NCBI GenBank assembly: GCA_043823315.1
Contig: JBDRAU010000059.1
Span: 1-30,507, forward strand
DNA length: 30,507 bases
Direction of reading: 5' to 3'
Source of the DNA: JBDRAU01 sp043823315
GTDB taxonomy: Bacteria; Patescibacteriota; UBA1384; DTJR01
Of this stretch, positions 1 through 6,639 are shown one piece after another. Made by a program: the position numbers and the translations under genes. The notes below the pieces were generated by a model. The model made no database searches. It was not told the DNA's origin and worked only from the letters and a program-made list of their open reading frames with translations. Position 1 is the first letter of the stretch; the number at the start of each line of letters is the position of its first letter.

Positions 1-605
1 TCTGCAGTTGCTCCGGCGGCTTCGAGTTTCTTCTTGGCTTCTTCGGCATCTGCCTTAGGAACATCTTTTTTGATTTCCTTAGGTGCGCCATCAACTAGAT
101 CCTTGGCTTCTTTAAGTCCTAGGTCTTGGTTGATTTCTCGAACTGCCTTAATAACGGCGATCTTTTGAGCACCGCTGTCTTTAAGCATAACGTTGTAGCT
201 CGACTTCTCTTCTCCGACGCTTTCGGTCGGAGCTCCGACAGCTCCGCTCGTCGGAGCTACCATGGGCATTGCGGCCGAGACGCCAAATCTATCTTCAAGA
301 GCTTTTACAAGCTCAGCAAGATCGGAAACTGTCATTGACTCAATCTCTTTGATCAGGTCTTTGAATTTTCCCGATGGAGCCGGCTTTTCTTCTTTTTCAC
401 TCTTTTTCTCGACTACTTCTTCAGCAGCTTTTTCCTCGACTGCTGGAGCTTCCTCTTTAGTCTCTTTCCCGACGGATCCGGTCGGGACTCCGACATCAGC
501 CTGTGGCTGTTCGTCGGAGCTTTCTTTCACTTCTACTACAACTTCCGCCTCACCAGAGGCGTCTCGAGCCTTGTCGAGAGATTCTTTCTTTTCTTCATCT
601 GCCAT
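1..605 (-). CDS. rplL: 50S ribosomal protein L7/L12 (3' end cut by window)
   Basis: Stalk protein of the large ribosomal subunit, which recruits translation GTPases. Read from ATG at 603-605 with a GGAAGG Shine-Dalgarno; about 201 residues are visible before the window edge, and the C-terminal domain ends around AEEAKKKLEAAGA. Family landmarks are MTVSDLAELVKALEDRFGVSAA (N-terminal dimerisation helix, starting near residue 91), then a hinge, then SYNVMLKDSG and IKAVREINQDLGLKEAKDLV of the C-terminal domain. Odd: about 75 extra residues rich in Glu, Lys and Ala precede the normal N-terminus. Both this extension and the hinge contain GTCGGA-type palindromic DNA repeats that encode VGVPTGSVG and VGAPTESVG. 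Downstream of rplJ, the usual order. Identification is secure; the role of the extension is unknown. Confidence 0.95.
   Translation of the reverse strand, partial: MADEEKKESLDKARDASGEAEVVVEVKESSDEQPQADVGVPTGSVGKETKEEAPAVEEKAAEEVVEKKSEKEEKPAPSGKFKDLIKEIESMTVSDLAELVKALEDRFGVSAAMPMVAPTSGAVGAPTESVGEEKSSYNVMLKDSGAQKIAVIKAVREINQDLGLKEAKDLVDGAPKEIKKDVPKADAEEAKKKLEAAGATA
211..259. repeat. GTCGGA palindromes in the L7/L12 hinge
   Basis: Contains the perfect palindrome GTCGGAGCTCCGAC (226-239) and next to it a second hairpin, AGCTCCG/CGGAGCT (240-258). They lie exactly in the hinge-coding part of rplL and are translated in frame. Repeats of the same core occur at 466-524. Confidence 0.7.
466..524. repeat. 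GTCGGA palindromes in the L7/L12 N-terminal extension
   Basis: Two hairpins: CCCGAC/GTCGGG (around 468-486), and CTCCGAC/GTCGGAG with an inner CAGCC/GGCTG. They share the GTCGGA core with the hinge copy and are translated in frame within the extra N-terminal region of L7/L12. Confidence 0.65.
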
Positions 606-633
606 AATGATTCCTTCCATAGTTAGCGGATTA

Positions 634-656
634 GGTTTTTGTTCCACCCAAAAACC
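634..656. repeat. 8-bp/7-nt loop hairpin, copy 1
   Basis: Stem GGTTTTTG/CAAAAACC (8 bp); on the minus strand the 7-nt loop reads GGTGGAA. Lies between rplJ and rplL. First of a dispersed family with nearly constant loop and variable stem (other copies at 2216, 2313, 3304, 3374, 5634, 28076). Confidence 0.75.
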
Positions 657-701
657 GCAATTTCTATTTATTAATTTATTTTAATTTTTTACTTTTTACT
701 T

Positions 702-1220
702 TTAACTTGTTTTATCGCGTACTTGCGATAAAACGTTAACCAACCCTCTAATATTCCCATTCAAAACATTGACAAGCCCATAGGTTGGCGCAGCCAATAT
801 TCCCACCAGTTTGCCCTGAAGCTCTTCCCGTCCCGGCAGAAGCGCCAAAACTTTGATTTTGGCTTGGTCAACAGCTTCCTGTTGCACGATTCCGCCAAGC
901 ACTTCAAGCGCCTCATGGCTCTTTGTAAATTCGACTAAACTTTTGGCTGTCTCGGCCTCATCAGTGCCAAAAGCAAACATAACTGGTTTATCAAGGATTT
1001 CGGTATCTATATCTAATTTTAGCTCTTCTAGAGCTTTTTTAACGAGTGTGTTCTTGGTGACAATCAGTCTAATCCCTTTTGCCTTCATCACCTTGCGTAA
1101 CTCTGTTATTTCCGGATTGGAAAGCCCCGAATAATCAGAAGCAATCGAAGCAGATGAATCTTTAAAAAGAACTTTCAAATCTTCCAATAACTGCTTTTTC
1201 TTCTCTTTGGTTAAAATCAT
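702..1220 (-). CDS. rplJ: 50S ribosomal protein L10
   Basis: L10 anchors the L7/L12 stalk to 23S rRNA and usually autoregulates its own operon. The product is 172 residues: an N-terminal RNA-binding part (KEKKKQLLEDLKVLFKDSSA, DYSGLSNPEITELRKVMKAKG, VTKNTLVKKAL) followed by the helical tail that binds L7/L12 (AAPTYGLVNVLNGNIRGLVNVLSQ). ATG at 1218-1220 is chosen because the family begins MxLTKEKK and AAGGA lies just upstream; a 12-codon upstream extension would begin with TTG inside the attenuator. Preceded by an L10-type leader and followed about 100 nt later by rplL, the standard rplJL operon. Length is normal for the family. Confidence 0.95.
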   Translation of the reverse strand: MILTKEKKKQLLEDLKVLFKDSSASIASDYSGLSNPEITELRKVMKAKGIRLIVTKNTLVKKALEELKLDIDTEILDKPVMFAFGTDEAETAKSLVEFTKSHEALEVLGGIVQQEAVDQAKIKVLALLPGREELQGKLVGILAAPTYGLVNVLNGNIRGLVNVLSQVRDKTS

Positions 1221-1414
1221 GTGTCCTTGCTTATTTAATAAAAACACGGCGCTCAAAGACGCCGCGCGCCCTCTAGACTGACAGCTGAGAGCTGACAGCT
1301 GAAGGCTGATTTTGTCTCGGCAGGCTTGCCCCGAAGCCTACTGTGGTTCGGGGTTCCCGCCACTAGGCTTCTATGCAATTTATTTCTCTTTTGAGATACC
1401 AGCTGTCTTTGACT
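1221..1414 (-). ncRNA. L10 leader (rplJL autoregulatory 5' UTR)
   Basis: From the predicted start site (about 1414) to rplJ is an untranslated leader of about 195 nt. Near its 5' end the minus strand reads AAAGACAGCTGGTATC (1396-1412 region), which resembles the conserved bulge region bound by L10 in ribosomal protein L10 leaders (Rfam L10_leader). The middle has been invaded by repeat-like hairpins (CCCCGAA/TTCGGGG around 1330-1357 and CAGCTGA repeats at 1281-1310). It ends in an attenuator-like hairpin. L10 binding is inferred from motif and position. Confidence 0.65.
1237..1264 (-). terminator. Attenuator hairpin before rplJ
   Basis: On the minus strand, stem CGGCG/CGCCG (1260-1264 with 1247-1251), followed by GTGTTTTTATT. 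It sits about 20 nt before the rplJ start, inside the L10 leader, so it can act as a conditional terminator for rplJL. Confidence 0.6.
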
Positions 1415-1420
1415 AGGGTT

Positions 1421-1449
1421 ATATTAGCAATTTTTCATAAATATGTCAA
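1421..1449 (-). promoter_or_regulatory. rplJL promoter
   Basis: Minus strand: -35 TTGACA (1444-1449), 17-nt spacer, -10 TAATAT (1421-1426). Start predicted near 1414, giving the L10 leader. Confidence 0.75.
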
Positions 1450-1457
1450 CTTTATCT

Positions 1458-1507
1458 AAGCTGTCATCCCGAGCGATCCCACATTCTGTGGGAAGTCGAG
1501 GGATCTA
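1458..1507. repeat. GTCATCC-type palindromic repeat
   Basis: Starts GTCATCCCGAG and ends GTCGAGGGATCT, with an inner hairpin CCCACA/TGTGGG. This imperfect palindrome type recurs at 6695-6905 and 15450-15515. No coding function seen. Confidence 0.6.
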
Positions 1508-1570
1508 AGTTGCACAAAGTATCAACGGCTCACACGTTGAGGCGTTGAAAAAATACTATACAAATACGTC

Positions 1571-1590
1571 CCTGCCTGCCGGCAGGCAGG
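1571..1590. repeat. 20-bp perfect palindrome
   Basis: The sequence consists of CCTGCCTGCC followed by its exact reverse complement. The same CCTGCCTGC/GCAGGCAGG arms close the larger palindromes at 24071-24153 and 29427-29509. Confidence 0.8.
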
Positions 1591-1620
1591 GATCGAAAAT
1601 ATTGTATAGTTTTTTAAACG

Positions 1621-1658
1621 ACAAAGGGCCGGTCGAATCCAACTGGATCCGCCGGCCC
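1621..1658 (-). terminator. Terminator of the GC-rich small-protein unit
   Basis: Arms GGGCCGG (1626-1632) and CCGGCCC (1652-1658), with an inner GGATCCA/TGGATTC pairing, followed on the minus strand by TTTGTCGTTT. Almost the same terminator ends the other small GC-rich unit at 27461-27488. Confidence 0.8.
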
Positions 1659-1671
1659 CCTAACTCAAGCC

Positions 1672-1881
1672 CTAGAACATGAGAAACGGGCTCAAGCAAC
1701 CTCCAGCTACGGCGCAAAGAGCTGCGCAGACGCTGCCGCCGAACACGGTGCCGCCGAGAATCAGTCCGGTGCCGCTGCAGAGCATGATGGCGACGATGTT
1801 GCCCAGCACGGGCACACCAGCGCCAAGGAAGCAGCCAATGCAAAACAGTACAACGGCTGCCAGAATCAGATATTCGCGCAT
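1672..1881 (-). CDS. Small GC-rich membrane protein, unknown function
   Basis: 69 residues from ATG at 1879-1881, with AGGAG six bases upstream. The whole protein is hydrophobic and rich in Gly, Ala and Cys: MREYLILAAVVLFCIGCFLG, a second hydrophobic stretch around VLGNIVAIMLCSGTGLILGG, then a Cys-containing tail, so two or three membrane segments are likely. I do not recognise a family. It sits between rplA and rplJ, normally adjacent genes, but has its own consensus promoter, a 166-nt leader and its own terminator. Its base composition is far more GC-rich than the flanking ribosomal genes, suggesting a transferred or differently evolving unit. A comparable 53-residue Cys-containing membrane protein lies at 27778-27939. 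An upstream in-frame extension exists but lacks a ribosome site. Confidence 0.7.
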   Translation of the reverse strand: MREYLILAAVVLFCIGCFLGAGVPVLGNIVAIMLCSGTGLILGGTVFGGSVCAALCAVAGGCLSPFLMF

Positions 1882-2053
1882 GATAGTCTCCTGTACGACT
1901 GTGATGGTGCGCCTAGATCGGCGCGATACTTCTTGCACACCTGAAGGTGTGCGTGTTGTTCTTATTCCCCAGAAACTCTCCTTAAGCTTGCCCCTAAAGC
2001 AGAATTTTATAGGGAATAAGATCAACTTCTTCCTGTCAATTTACTAACAGAGT
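1882..2053 (-). other. Structured 5' leader of the GC-rich small-protein gene
   Basis: Untranslated stretch between the predicted start site (about 2047) and the small membrane-protein gene. It holds a perfect hairpin GCACACCT/AGGTGTGC (1935-1952) and a second GC-rich stem near 1912-1928 (GCGCC/GGCGC type). No credible ORF. It could be regulatory, but no known riboswitch was recognised. Confidence 0.5.
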
Positions 2054-2082
2054 ACTATACCACAAAACCACCCAAATGTCAA
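2054..2082 (-). promoter_or_regulatory. Promoter of the small GC-rich gene
   Basis: Minus strand: -35 TTGACA (2077-2082), 17-nt spacer, -10 TATAGT (2054-2059). A near-perfect vegetative promoter; predicted start about 2047. Confidence 0.8.
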
Positions 2083-2159
2083 GGTCAGCACCCCCAGATA
2101 AAGTGATTTTATATTTATGATTTTTTAAATTGATTAACCGATTAAATCATTGATCCATT

Positions 2160-2335
2160 TATAATGCGCCTTTGGCGCTCCTTCAACGAAAGATGATTTT
2201 TCGCTTCTTGCGTGCGGTTTTTGGGCGGAACAAAAACCTAATCATTACTCTCGAATAATATCAGTGTCGCAAACCTAATGTACGAAAAATCATGCTTTTG
2301 AGCGAGCAATGCGCTTTGCGAGTGGAACGCAAAGC
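2160..2335. repeat. Hairpin cluster downstream of rplA (family copies 2 and 3)
   Basis: Non-coding stretch. GCGCC/GGCGC at 2166-2178. Family hairpin GGTTTTTG-GGCGGAA-CAAAAACC at 2216-2238. Family hairpin GCTTTGCG-AGTGGAA-CGCAAAGC at 2313-2335. Both family copies have 8-bp stems and 7-nt loops. Short open frames across this region have no ribosome site or recognisable content. Confidence 0.7.
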
Positions 2336-2340
2336 TGTAT

Positions 2341-2374
2341 AAAAATAGGAGAACCGCTTCGCAAGTAGGTTCTC
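2341..2374 (-). terminator. Probable rplA terminator
   Basis: Minus strand: stem GAGAACC/GGTTCTC (2368-2374 with 2349-2355), followed by CTATTTTTATA. About 105 nt after the rplA stop. Confidence 0.65.
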
Positions 2375-2416
2375 TTACCCCTACATAAAAAGCGCGAGCT
2401 GCTGCTCGCAAGAATC

Positions 2417-2444
2417 GAGAAAGAGCCATTTCCGGCTCTTTCTC
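2417..2444. repeat. 11-bp hairpin after rplA
   Basis: GAGAAAGAGCC and GGCTCTTTCTC flank a 6-nt loop. A perfect stem, but no T-run follows on the minus strand, so it may be a processing or protective structure rather than a terminator. Confidence 0.55.
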
Positions 2445-2479
2445 ACCTTAATTCTTTATTCTTTCTTCTGAAAATAGTC

Positions 2480-3277
2480 CTAGAGAGCTATTTTCACTCC
2501 TGATCCCATGCTCGGGCTAAGAGTGACAGAATCTTTTTTGTGGTGTGTCAGGGCTTTTAGTACTACGGCTATATTCTCAGCAATCTTAGCATTCTCCCAC
2601 GAAACTTTTCCGACATTTATATGCAAATTGCGTCCTGCGTCCATTCTGTATGGAGCAATCTGATCGAGATCCTTGGCTGTTTGTTCAGGATTGTCCGAAA
2701 CAGTCCCGTCTTTGGGGTTTGGCATTTTGCCCTTTGGCCCCAAGATCTTAGCAACTTGTGCAAGTTTCGGCATCATTTCGCTTGATGCGATCAAAACATC
2801 AAAATCACTATAACCTTTCTGAATTTTCTCGATTAGATCAATGCTTACGATTTCAATCTTCTGCTTTTTTCCAGTTCCATGCGGCAACTTTATTGTTCCG
2901 CGGATTGCCTCATCCTTTTTCTTGCTCTTTGAAAGTTGAATGTGAAACGTGAATGTTCCATCGAATTTGGAATACGAAGAATCCTTGACAAGTTTGATTG
3001 CTTCATCGATGGGATACTGCTGGTCTTTATCTAGGTCTTTGATCGAGTCCTGATACTTCTTTGATCTTTGGCGCCGCCCAGAGGGCTTTGCCCGGCGGGA
3101 TTGTTTGCTTGCTTTAACTTTTGTCTTCTTCGATTTGTCAGAAGCTTTCTTCTCCTCGGTTTTATCGACAGGTTTTTCGATTTCGGCAGATTCTGGTTTT
3201 GTTTGTTCAGTAACATCTTCTACCATCTTCTCGTCCTCTGCCTTCTGATCGCCAACATCTAACTTTTTCTTTGCCAT
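2480..3277 (-). CDS. rplA: 50S ribosomal protein L1, extended N-terminus, shortened domain II
   Basis: L1 forms the ribosomal L1 stalk near the E site. The 265-residue product has about 72 extra Lys/Glu-rich N-terminal residues before the normal RSKKYQDSIKDLDKDQQYPI start of the fold. Conserved features follow: SSYSKFDGTFTFHIQL, LPHGTGKKQKI, FDVLIASSEMM, ILGPKGKMPNPKDGTV and the C-terminal LSPSMGSGVKI. Odd: between GKKQKIEIVS and DLIEKIQKGYSDFDV the usual domain II segment of about 23 residues (the ..GexxxeAxxAGAdxVGgee.. stretch) is missing, with no frame break. Start ATG at 3275-3277, with AAAGG about 11 nt upstream. rplK is not upstream; pth is. Confidence 0.95.
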   Translation of the reverse strand: MAKKKLDVGDQKAEDEKMVEDVTEQTKPESAEIEKPVDKTEEKKASDKSKKTKVKASKQSRRAKPSGRRQRSKKYQDSIKDLDKDQQYPIDEAIKLVKDSSYSKFDGTFTFHIQLSKSKKKDEAIRGTIKLPHGTGKKQKIEIVSIDLIEKIQKGYSDFDVLIASSEMMPKLAQVAKILGPKGKMPNPKDGTVSDNPEQTAKDLDQIAPYRMDAGRNLHINVGKVSWENAKIAENIAVVLKALTHHKKDSVTLSPSMGSGVKIAL

Positions 3278-3303
3278 ATAATTTATTGCCTTTCTTTGAG
3301 CGA

Positions 3304-3326
3304 GGTTTTTGTTCCGCCCAAAAACC
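3304..3326. repeat. 8-bp/7-nt loop hairpin, copy 4
   Basis: Stem GGTTTTTG/CAAAAACC; the minus-strand loop is GGCGGAA. It lies just upstream of rplA. Confidence 0.75.
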
Positions 3327-3373
3327 GCTTTCGCAGTACAAGCCCTATTCGTTATTCAGCCCTGCCCTGAGTG

Positions 3374-3396
3374 GGTTTGCGGGTGGAATGCAAACC
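3374..3396. repeat. 8-bp/7-nt loop hairpin, copy 5
   Basis: GGTTTGCG-GGTGGAA-TGCAAACC, with one G-T pair at the top of the stem. Plus-strand orientation, in the pth-rplA spacer. Confidence 0.7.
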
Positions 3397-3430
3397 TTCT
3401 CCAGCGAGTCGAACGGGTCCTGCTATTAAT

Positions 3431-3985
3431 TTACAGGGTAATGTTTTCTAATTTGTCTTGAGTGATTGATTCTATCAGAATTGAACTAACTTTGTCAATC
3501 GCCTCCTCGATCAACTTTTGTTCTTCGGGTGTAAATTTTTGTAATACAAAATCTTCCATTGGGATATCGCTGTTTTGTCCGATACCAATCCTGACTCGCC
3601 AAAAGTCTTGTCCTGCAGAGCCAATCACCGAAGAGAGTCCTTTGTGACCCCCTGCTTCTCCGGAAAACCTGATTCTCACTTGGCCTAGTTCAAGATTTAC
3701 GTCATCAGAAACGACAATAGTATTTTCACTCTCAATTTTGTAGTAGTCGGAGGTTGATTTTAGAGCTTCACCGGATAAATTCATATATGTTTGCGGCTTT
3801 AACAAAATCGCATCTCGCTCCCCTACTTTTGCCTTTGCGATCTCGCCATTAACCCTTTTTTCCCCTACAAACTCCCCTGCTTCGAGCTTCTTGGCAAGGT
3901 TATCTAAAACCATAAACCCGACGTTATGTCGTGAATTTTCGTATTCTGGTCCTGGGTTTCCCAGTCCTACTATCAGATATTTCAT
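3431..3985 (-). CDS. pth: Peptidyl-tRNA hydrolase
   Basis: Releases tRNA from prematurely dissociated peptidyl-tRNA in the cytoplasm. 184 residues from ATG at 3983-3985, chosen because the family starts MKYLIVGLGNPG; a GTG two codons earlier is possible. Signature residues: N of GNPG, the catalytic His of NSRHNVGF, LLKPQTYMNLSGEA, and SDDVNLELGQVRIRFSGEAGGHKGLSSV with the conserved Asp, GGHKG and Asn positions; then RVRIGIGQ. Length is typical. Located between ybaB and rplA. A TAAAAT box lies 6 nt before the ATG, with no Shine-Dalgarno, so a leaderless start is possible. Confidence 0.95.
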   Translation of the reverse strand: MKYLIVGLGNPGPEYENSRHNVGFMVLDNLAKKLEAGEFVGEKRVNGEIAKAKVGERDAILLKPQTYMNLSGEALKSTSDYYKIESENTIVVSDDVNLELGQVRIRFSGEAGGHKGLSSVIGSAGQDFWRVRIGIGQNSDIPMEDFVLQKFTPEEQKLIEEAIDKVSSILIESITQDKLENITL

Positions 3986-4026
3986 TTTCACATTTTATAA
4001 ACTTTATGAACTTTCAACTCTATAAC

Positions 4027-4332
4027 TTACATCCCCGGAATGTTCAACCCCATCTCCCCCATCAGCCCCTTGGTTTTATCGGCTGCTACTGCTTGCGCCC
4101 TAGAAAGTGCTTCGGTAATTACTTTCATTATTGTTTCCTCGAGGTCGCGCTTTTTCTCACTCTTTAACATCTCTTCGTTTATCGAAATTGATTTCATCTT
4201 TTGGTCAGCAGTAAAAACCGCCGTAACCAATCCATCAGAGCTTTGTGCCTCCACTTCTGTATTTTTAAGCTGCTTCTGTATTTCCTTGGCTTTCTTCTGA
4301 AGTTGATACATTTCTTTTGCTTTATCAAACAT
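4027..4332 (-). CDS. ybaB: YbaB/EbfC nucleoid-associated protein
   Basis: 101-residue DNA-binding dimer of the YbaB/EbfC family, which coats the nucleoid. An N-terminal helix (KAKEMYQLQKKAKEIQKQLKN) is followed by the short beta sheet (VEAQSSDGLVTAVFTADQKMKSISI) and a C-terminal helix (EETIMKVITEALSRAQAVAADKTKGLMGEMG), the normal arrangement and length. The ATG at 4330-4332 has AGGAG four bases upstream. In many bacteria ybaB sits with dnaX and recR; here it precedes pth with a 41-nt gap. Confidence 0.92.
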   Translation of the reverse strand: MFDKAKEMYQLQKKAKEIQKQLKNTEVEAQSSDGLVTAVFTADQKMKSISINEEMLKSEKKRDLEETIMKVITEALSRAQAVAADKTKGLMGEMGLNIPGM

Positions 4333-4380
4333 GGTTCTCCTAACGTTATTATTTTATAATTCACACGATTTACACAACTT

Positions 4381-4416
4381 TATTCTTCGAGCGAGCGCAG
4401 CGATTCGAGAAGTATA
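4381..4416. repeat. CTTCGAG palindromic repeat, copy 1
   Basis: Imperfect hairpin starting TATTCTTCGAGCGAG and ending TTCGAGAAGTATA, in the prfB-ybaB spacer. A near copy with changed inner bases is at 5594-5629, in the spacer on the other side of prfB. Confidence 0.65.
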
Positions 4417-4518
4417 AAGATGTTTTACGTAAGTTGGAATTCAGTAGTTGTTAATTTTCTTTAATTTTATTTTCTGATTTATACTTATTATTTAGCATTT
4501 GAATTTTATACTTATTAC

Positions 4519-5505
4519 TTATAACTTAGCATTTTTTAGATACGCTTGTATAAACCCGTCTAAATTGCCGTCCAAAACCGTTTGCGGATTGGTTTCGGTA
4601 TGTTCGGTTCTATGATCTTTGACCTGTTGATACGGCTGAAGCACGTATGATCTGATTTGATTACCCCATTCGGCCGAGGTGTGCTCGCCACGAACGCCCT
4701 GCTCCATCTTCTTGCGCTCGTCTAATTCTAGTTTCTTTAATTTAATTTTCAATATCTTCATCGCCGTTTCTTTGTTCTGAAGTTGCGATCTTTCGTTTTG
4801 GCAAGATACCGTAATTTTTCTTGGCAGGTGGGTAATTCTAACGGCTGAATCGGTTGTGTTAACCGATTGACCGCCATGTCCCGAGGATCTGAAAACATCA
4901 ATTTTGAGATCTTTTTCGTCGATTTCGACATCCTCAGTTTCCTCGAATTCGGGAATTACCTCTACAAGTGCAAACGATGTGTGGCGGGCCTTGTCGGCAT
5001 CGAAAGGGCTGATTCTAACTAATCTGTGAACTCCCGCCTCGCTTTTCAAATTGCCATAGGCATTAAAACCGCTTACTCGCAATGTTGCACTCTTGATTCC
5101 CGCTTCTTCGCCGGGTTGTTTTTCTAATATTTCTGCATCCCAGTTTTGACTTTTGATTTTTGAGTTTTGACTTTGAGCGAAGCGAACATACATACGAAGC
5201 AGCATCTCAGCCCAGTCCTGCGCTTCAGTGCCTCCTGCGCCGGCGTGAACGCTCAGAATTGCCCCCATGTGGTCATATTCGCCCCCATAAAGGGTTTCCT
5301 TCTCTAGCTCTTGAAGTTCATCCTCGCTCTCGGCTTTCTCATATTTTGCGATAAGGTTGTTTAATTCGGTCAGTTTCTGGCCTTTTGCAGTCGCTTGTTT
5401 TTGATCACGCCAAAAATCTGGCAAAGACATCTCTTTTTCAAGTTCCCCTGCCTCTTCGCGTTTTTGGTCAATCTTTAACAACTTCCCTAATTCTTCCTTA
5501 TCCAT
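4519..5505 (-). CDS. prfB: Peptide chain release factor 2
   Basis: RF2 reads UGA and UAA stop codons and triggers peptide release. The 328-residue product has the coiled domain 1 (KLTELNNLIAKYEKAE), the SPF stop-codon tripeptide (VRISPFDADKARHTSF) and the catalytic GGQ loop (FRSSGHGGQSVNTTDSAVRITH), then the C-terminal QYRSYVLxPYQxVKDHRT-like segment. SPF identifies RF2 rather than RF1 (PxT). Shorter than the 365-residue E. coli protein because the N-terminus is reduced. No programmed-frameshift TGA is present: the frame is open from ATG 5503-5505. A TATAAT box ends 6 nt before the ATG and there is no Shine-Dalgarno, so the mRNA may be leaderless. RF2 implies UGA is a stop codon here. Confidence 0.97.
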   Translation of the reverse strand: MDKEELGKLLKIDQKREEAGELEKEMSLPDFWRDQKQATAKGQKLTELNNLIAKYEKAESEDELQELEKETLYGGEYDHMGAILSVHAGAGGTEAQDWAEMLLRMYVRFAQSQNSKIKSQNWDAEILEKQPGEEAGIKSATLRVSGFNAYGNLKSEAGVHRLVRISPFDADKARHTSFALVEVIPEFEETEDVEIDEKDLKIDVFRSSGHGGQSVNTTDSAVRITHLPRKITVSCQNERSQLQNKETAMKILKIKLKKLELDERKKMEQGVRGEHTSAEWGNQIRSYVLQPYQQVKDHRTEHTETNPQTVLDGNLDGFIQAYLKNAKL

Positions 5506-5511
5506 ACCCGT

Positions 5512-5540
5512 ATTATACCTGATATCGGTCTGTTTTTAAA
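5512..5540 (-). promoter_or_regulatory. prfB promoter, probably leaderless
   Basis: Minus strand: TTTAAA (5535-5540), 17-nt spacer, TATAAT (5512-5517), then six bases to the ATG. Transcription would start at or within a base or two of the start codon. Confidence 0.6.
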
Positions 5541-5593
5541 GCTTTGTAAATTAAAAATTTATTAGTAATTACACAACTTGCGCAAAATATCCC

Positions 5594-5629
5594 TATTCTT
5601 CGAGTGAGCACTGCGAGTCGAGAAGTATA
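5594..5629. repeat. CTTCGAG palindromic repeat, copy 2
   Basis: Near copy of 4381-4416 with the same CTTCGAG/CGAGAAG arms and a changed interior. Confidence 0.65.
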
Positions 5630-5633
5630 GGTA

Positions 5634-5656
5634 GTTTGGCGTTCCACCCGCCAAAC
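5634..5656. repeat. 8-bp/7-nt loop hairpin, copy 6
   Basis: Stem GTTTGGCG/CGCCAAAC; the minus-strand loop is GGTGGAA. All 8 pairs are kept although the stem sequence differs from other copies. Confidence 0.75.
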
Positions 5657-5726
5657 GCGACAGGTTCGAACAATAATTTTGCGTAAGTCGTATAATTAGA
5701 AATTCGAGTTGTTTTTTTAAATAAAC

Positions 5727-5755
5727 AAAAATCTCCGAGCTAAGCCCGAGGATTT
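5727..5755 (-). terminator. Terminator of the surface-protein gene
   Basis: Minus strand: hairpin from AAATCCTCGG to CTCGGAGATTT (one mismatch, wobble pairs), ending in TTTTTG, about 20 nt after the stop of the 5776-6588 gene. Confidence 0.65.
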
Positions 5756-5775
5756 CTGCCTGTTTGAGTACTGAT

Positions 5776-6588
5776 TTACAGGTTCTCTTTAATGAACTGT
5801 AATTTCTTTCTGGCTGAAAGCGCTAAGGTTGAGATTGTACCTACTAGAAGAGATCCAATCGCAGGGATAGCGGCTCCGACTCCAGATTCAGGAAGTTTTC
5901 CTGATGTTTCAACTTTTGCAGGTGTAGAGGCGATAGCAACTTTTTGACCGGTTGCTGTTGCGCCTTTCGAGTTTGTTTTGGCAGATGTTGAAGGTGTTGA
6001 AGCTGAAGCAGAGCTATTGCCTGTTGAGGCAGCAGCGCTTGATCCATTATTGCTTCCATTTGAAGACGAAGATGAAGCGGCAGCATTTTCACCTGCAGCA
6101 GCAGAAGCTCCGGTTGTGGCTTGCTGACCATTCGATCCGCCATTTGATGCGGCACCAGTTCCGGCAGCAGCAGCGTTTCCGGCAGCAGCAGCGGCATTAC
6201 CCGAAACTGCTACTCCGTTCGAGCCATCTTCATCGCTTTGACCGGCTGAAACAGCTCCGCCGACAGAAGCGGCAGCTCCGCCTCCATCACCGTCAGTTCC
6301 AGATCCACCGTTATTTACGGCGACGGCTGTGTTGTTAACTACGCCAACATTGGTGTTTTGATCACCGCCAACCAAGGTGTTTGTGTTGGTATTTTCGTTG
6401 GTGTTAGTCACCTCGCTGATTTGGCTTTGGAACTGCTCTTGGTTTTGCCATTCCCACTGGTGTTGTTCAAGTCCAACTTGATTAAAAACACTATTAATAA
6501 TACTGTCGGCGTCAGTTGCATAAGTTGCACCTGTTCCGATCAGAGTAAGTGCGCTTATTCCTATAAGAATTCCATACAATTTGTTCAT
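5776..6588 (-). CDS. Secreted low-complexity surface protein with LPESG anchor
   Basis: 270 residues. Signal peptide at 1-24 (MNKLYGILIGISALTLIGTG, cleavage near ATYA). Residues 42-57 alternate Gln with other residues (QWEWQNQEQFQSQ), 61-71 are Asn/Thr repeats, and 73-91 carry the motif LVGGDQNTNVGV followed by TAVAV. Residues 95-205 are Gly/Ala/Ser/Asn low complexity. The C-terminus has LPESG (232-236), a hydrophobic segment (about 238-257) and ARKK, the layout of a sortase or similar sorting signal. No sortase lies in the window. The GGDQ motif recurs at the C-terminus of the GC-rich collagen-like protein at 7061-8257, suggesting that the two are partners at the cell surface. No family recognised; a matrix or adhesin role is inference. 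Confidence 0.8.
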   Translation of the reverse strand: MNKLYGILIGISALTLIGTGATYATDADSIINSVFNQVGLEQHQWEWQNQEQFQSQISEVTNTNENTNTNTLVGGDQNTNVGVVNNTAVAVNNGGSGTDGDGGGAAASVGGAVSAGQSDEDGSNGVAVSGNAAAAAGNAAAAGTGAASNGGSNGQQATTGASAAAGENAAASSSSSNGSNNGSSAAASTGNSSASASTPSTSAKTNSKGATATGQKVAIASTPAKVETSGKLPESGVGAAIPAIGSLLVGTISTLALSARKKLQFIKENL

Positions 6589-6639
6589 ACTTTCCTCTTA
6601 TCTTCTTTCTTAATTTCTACTTATATTTTGTTTCTTTAA

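Noticed and set aside
2238..2429. Minus-strand ORF downstream of rplA
   Set aside because: It runs through several hairpins and the likely rplA terminator and has no ribosome site.
5430..5505. Programmed frameshift in prfB
   Set aside because: The frame is open from the ATG and there is no in-frame TGA preceded by CTT.
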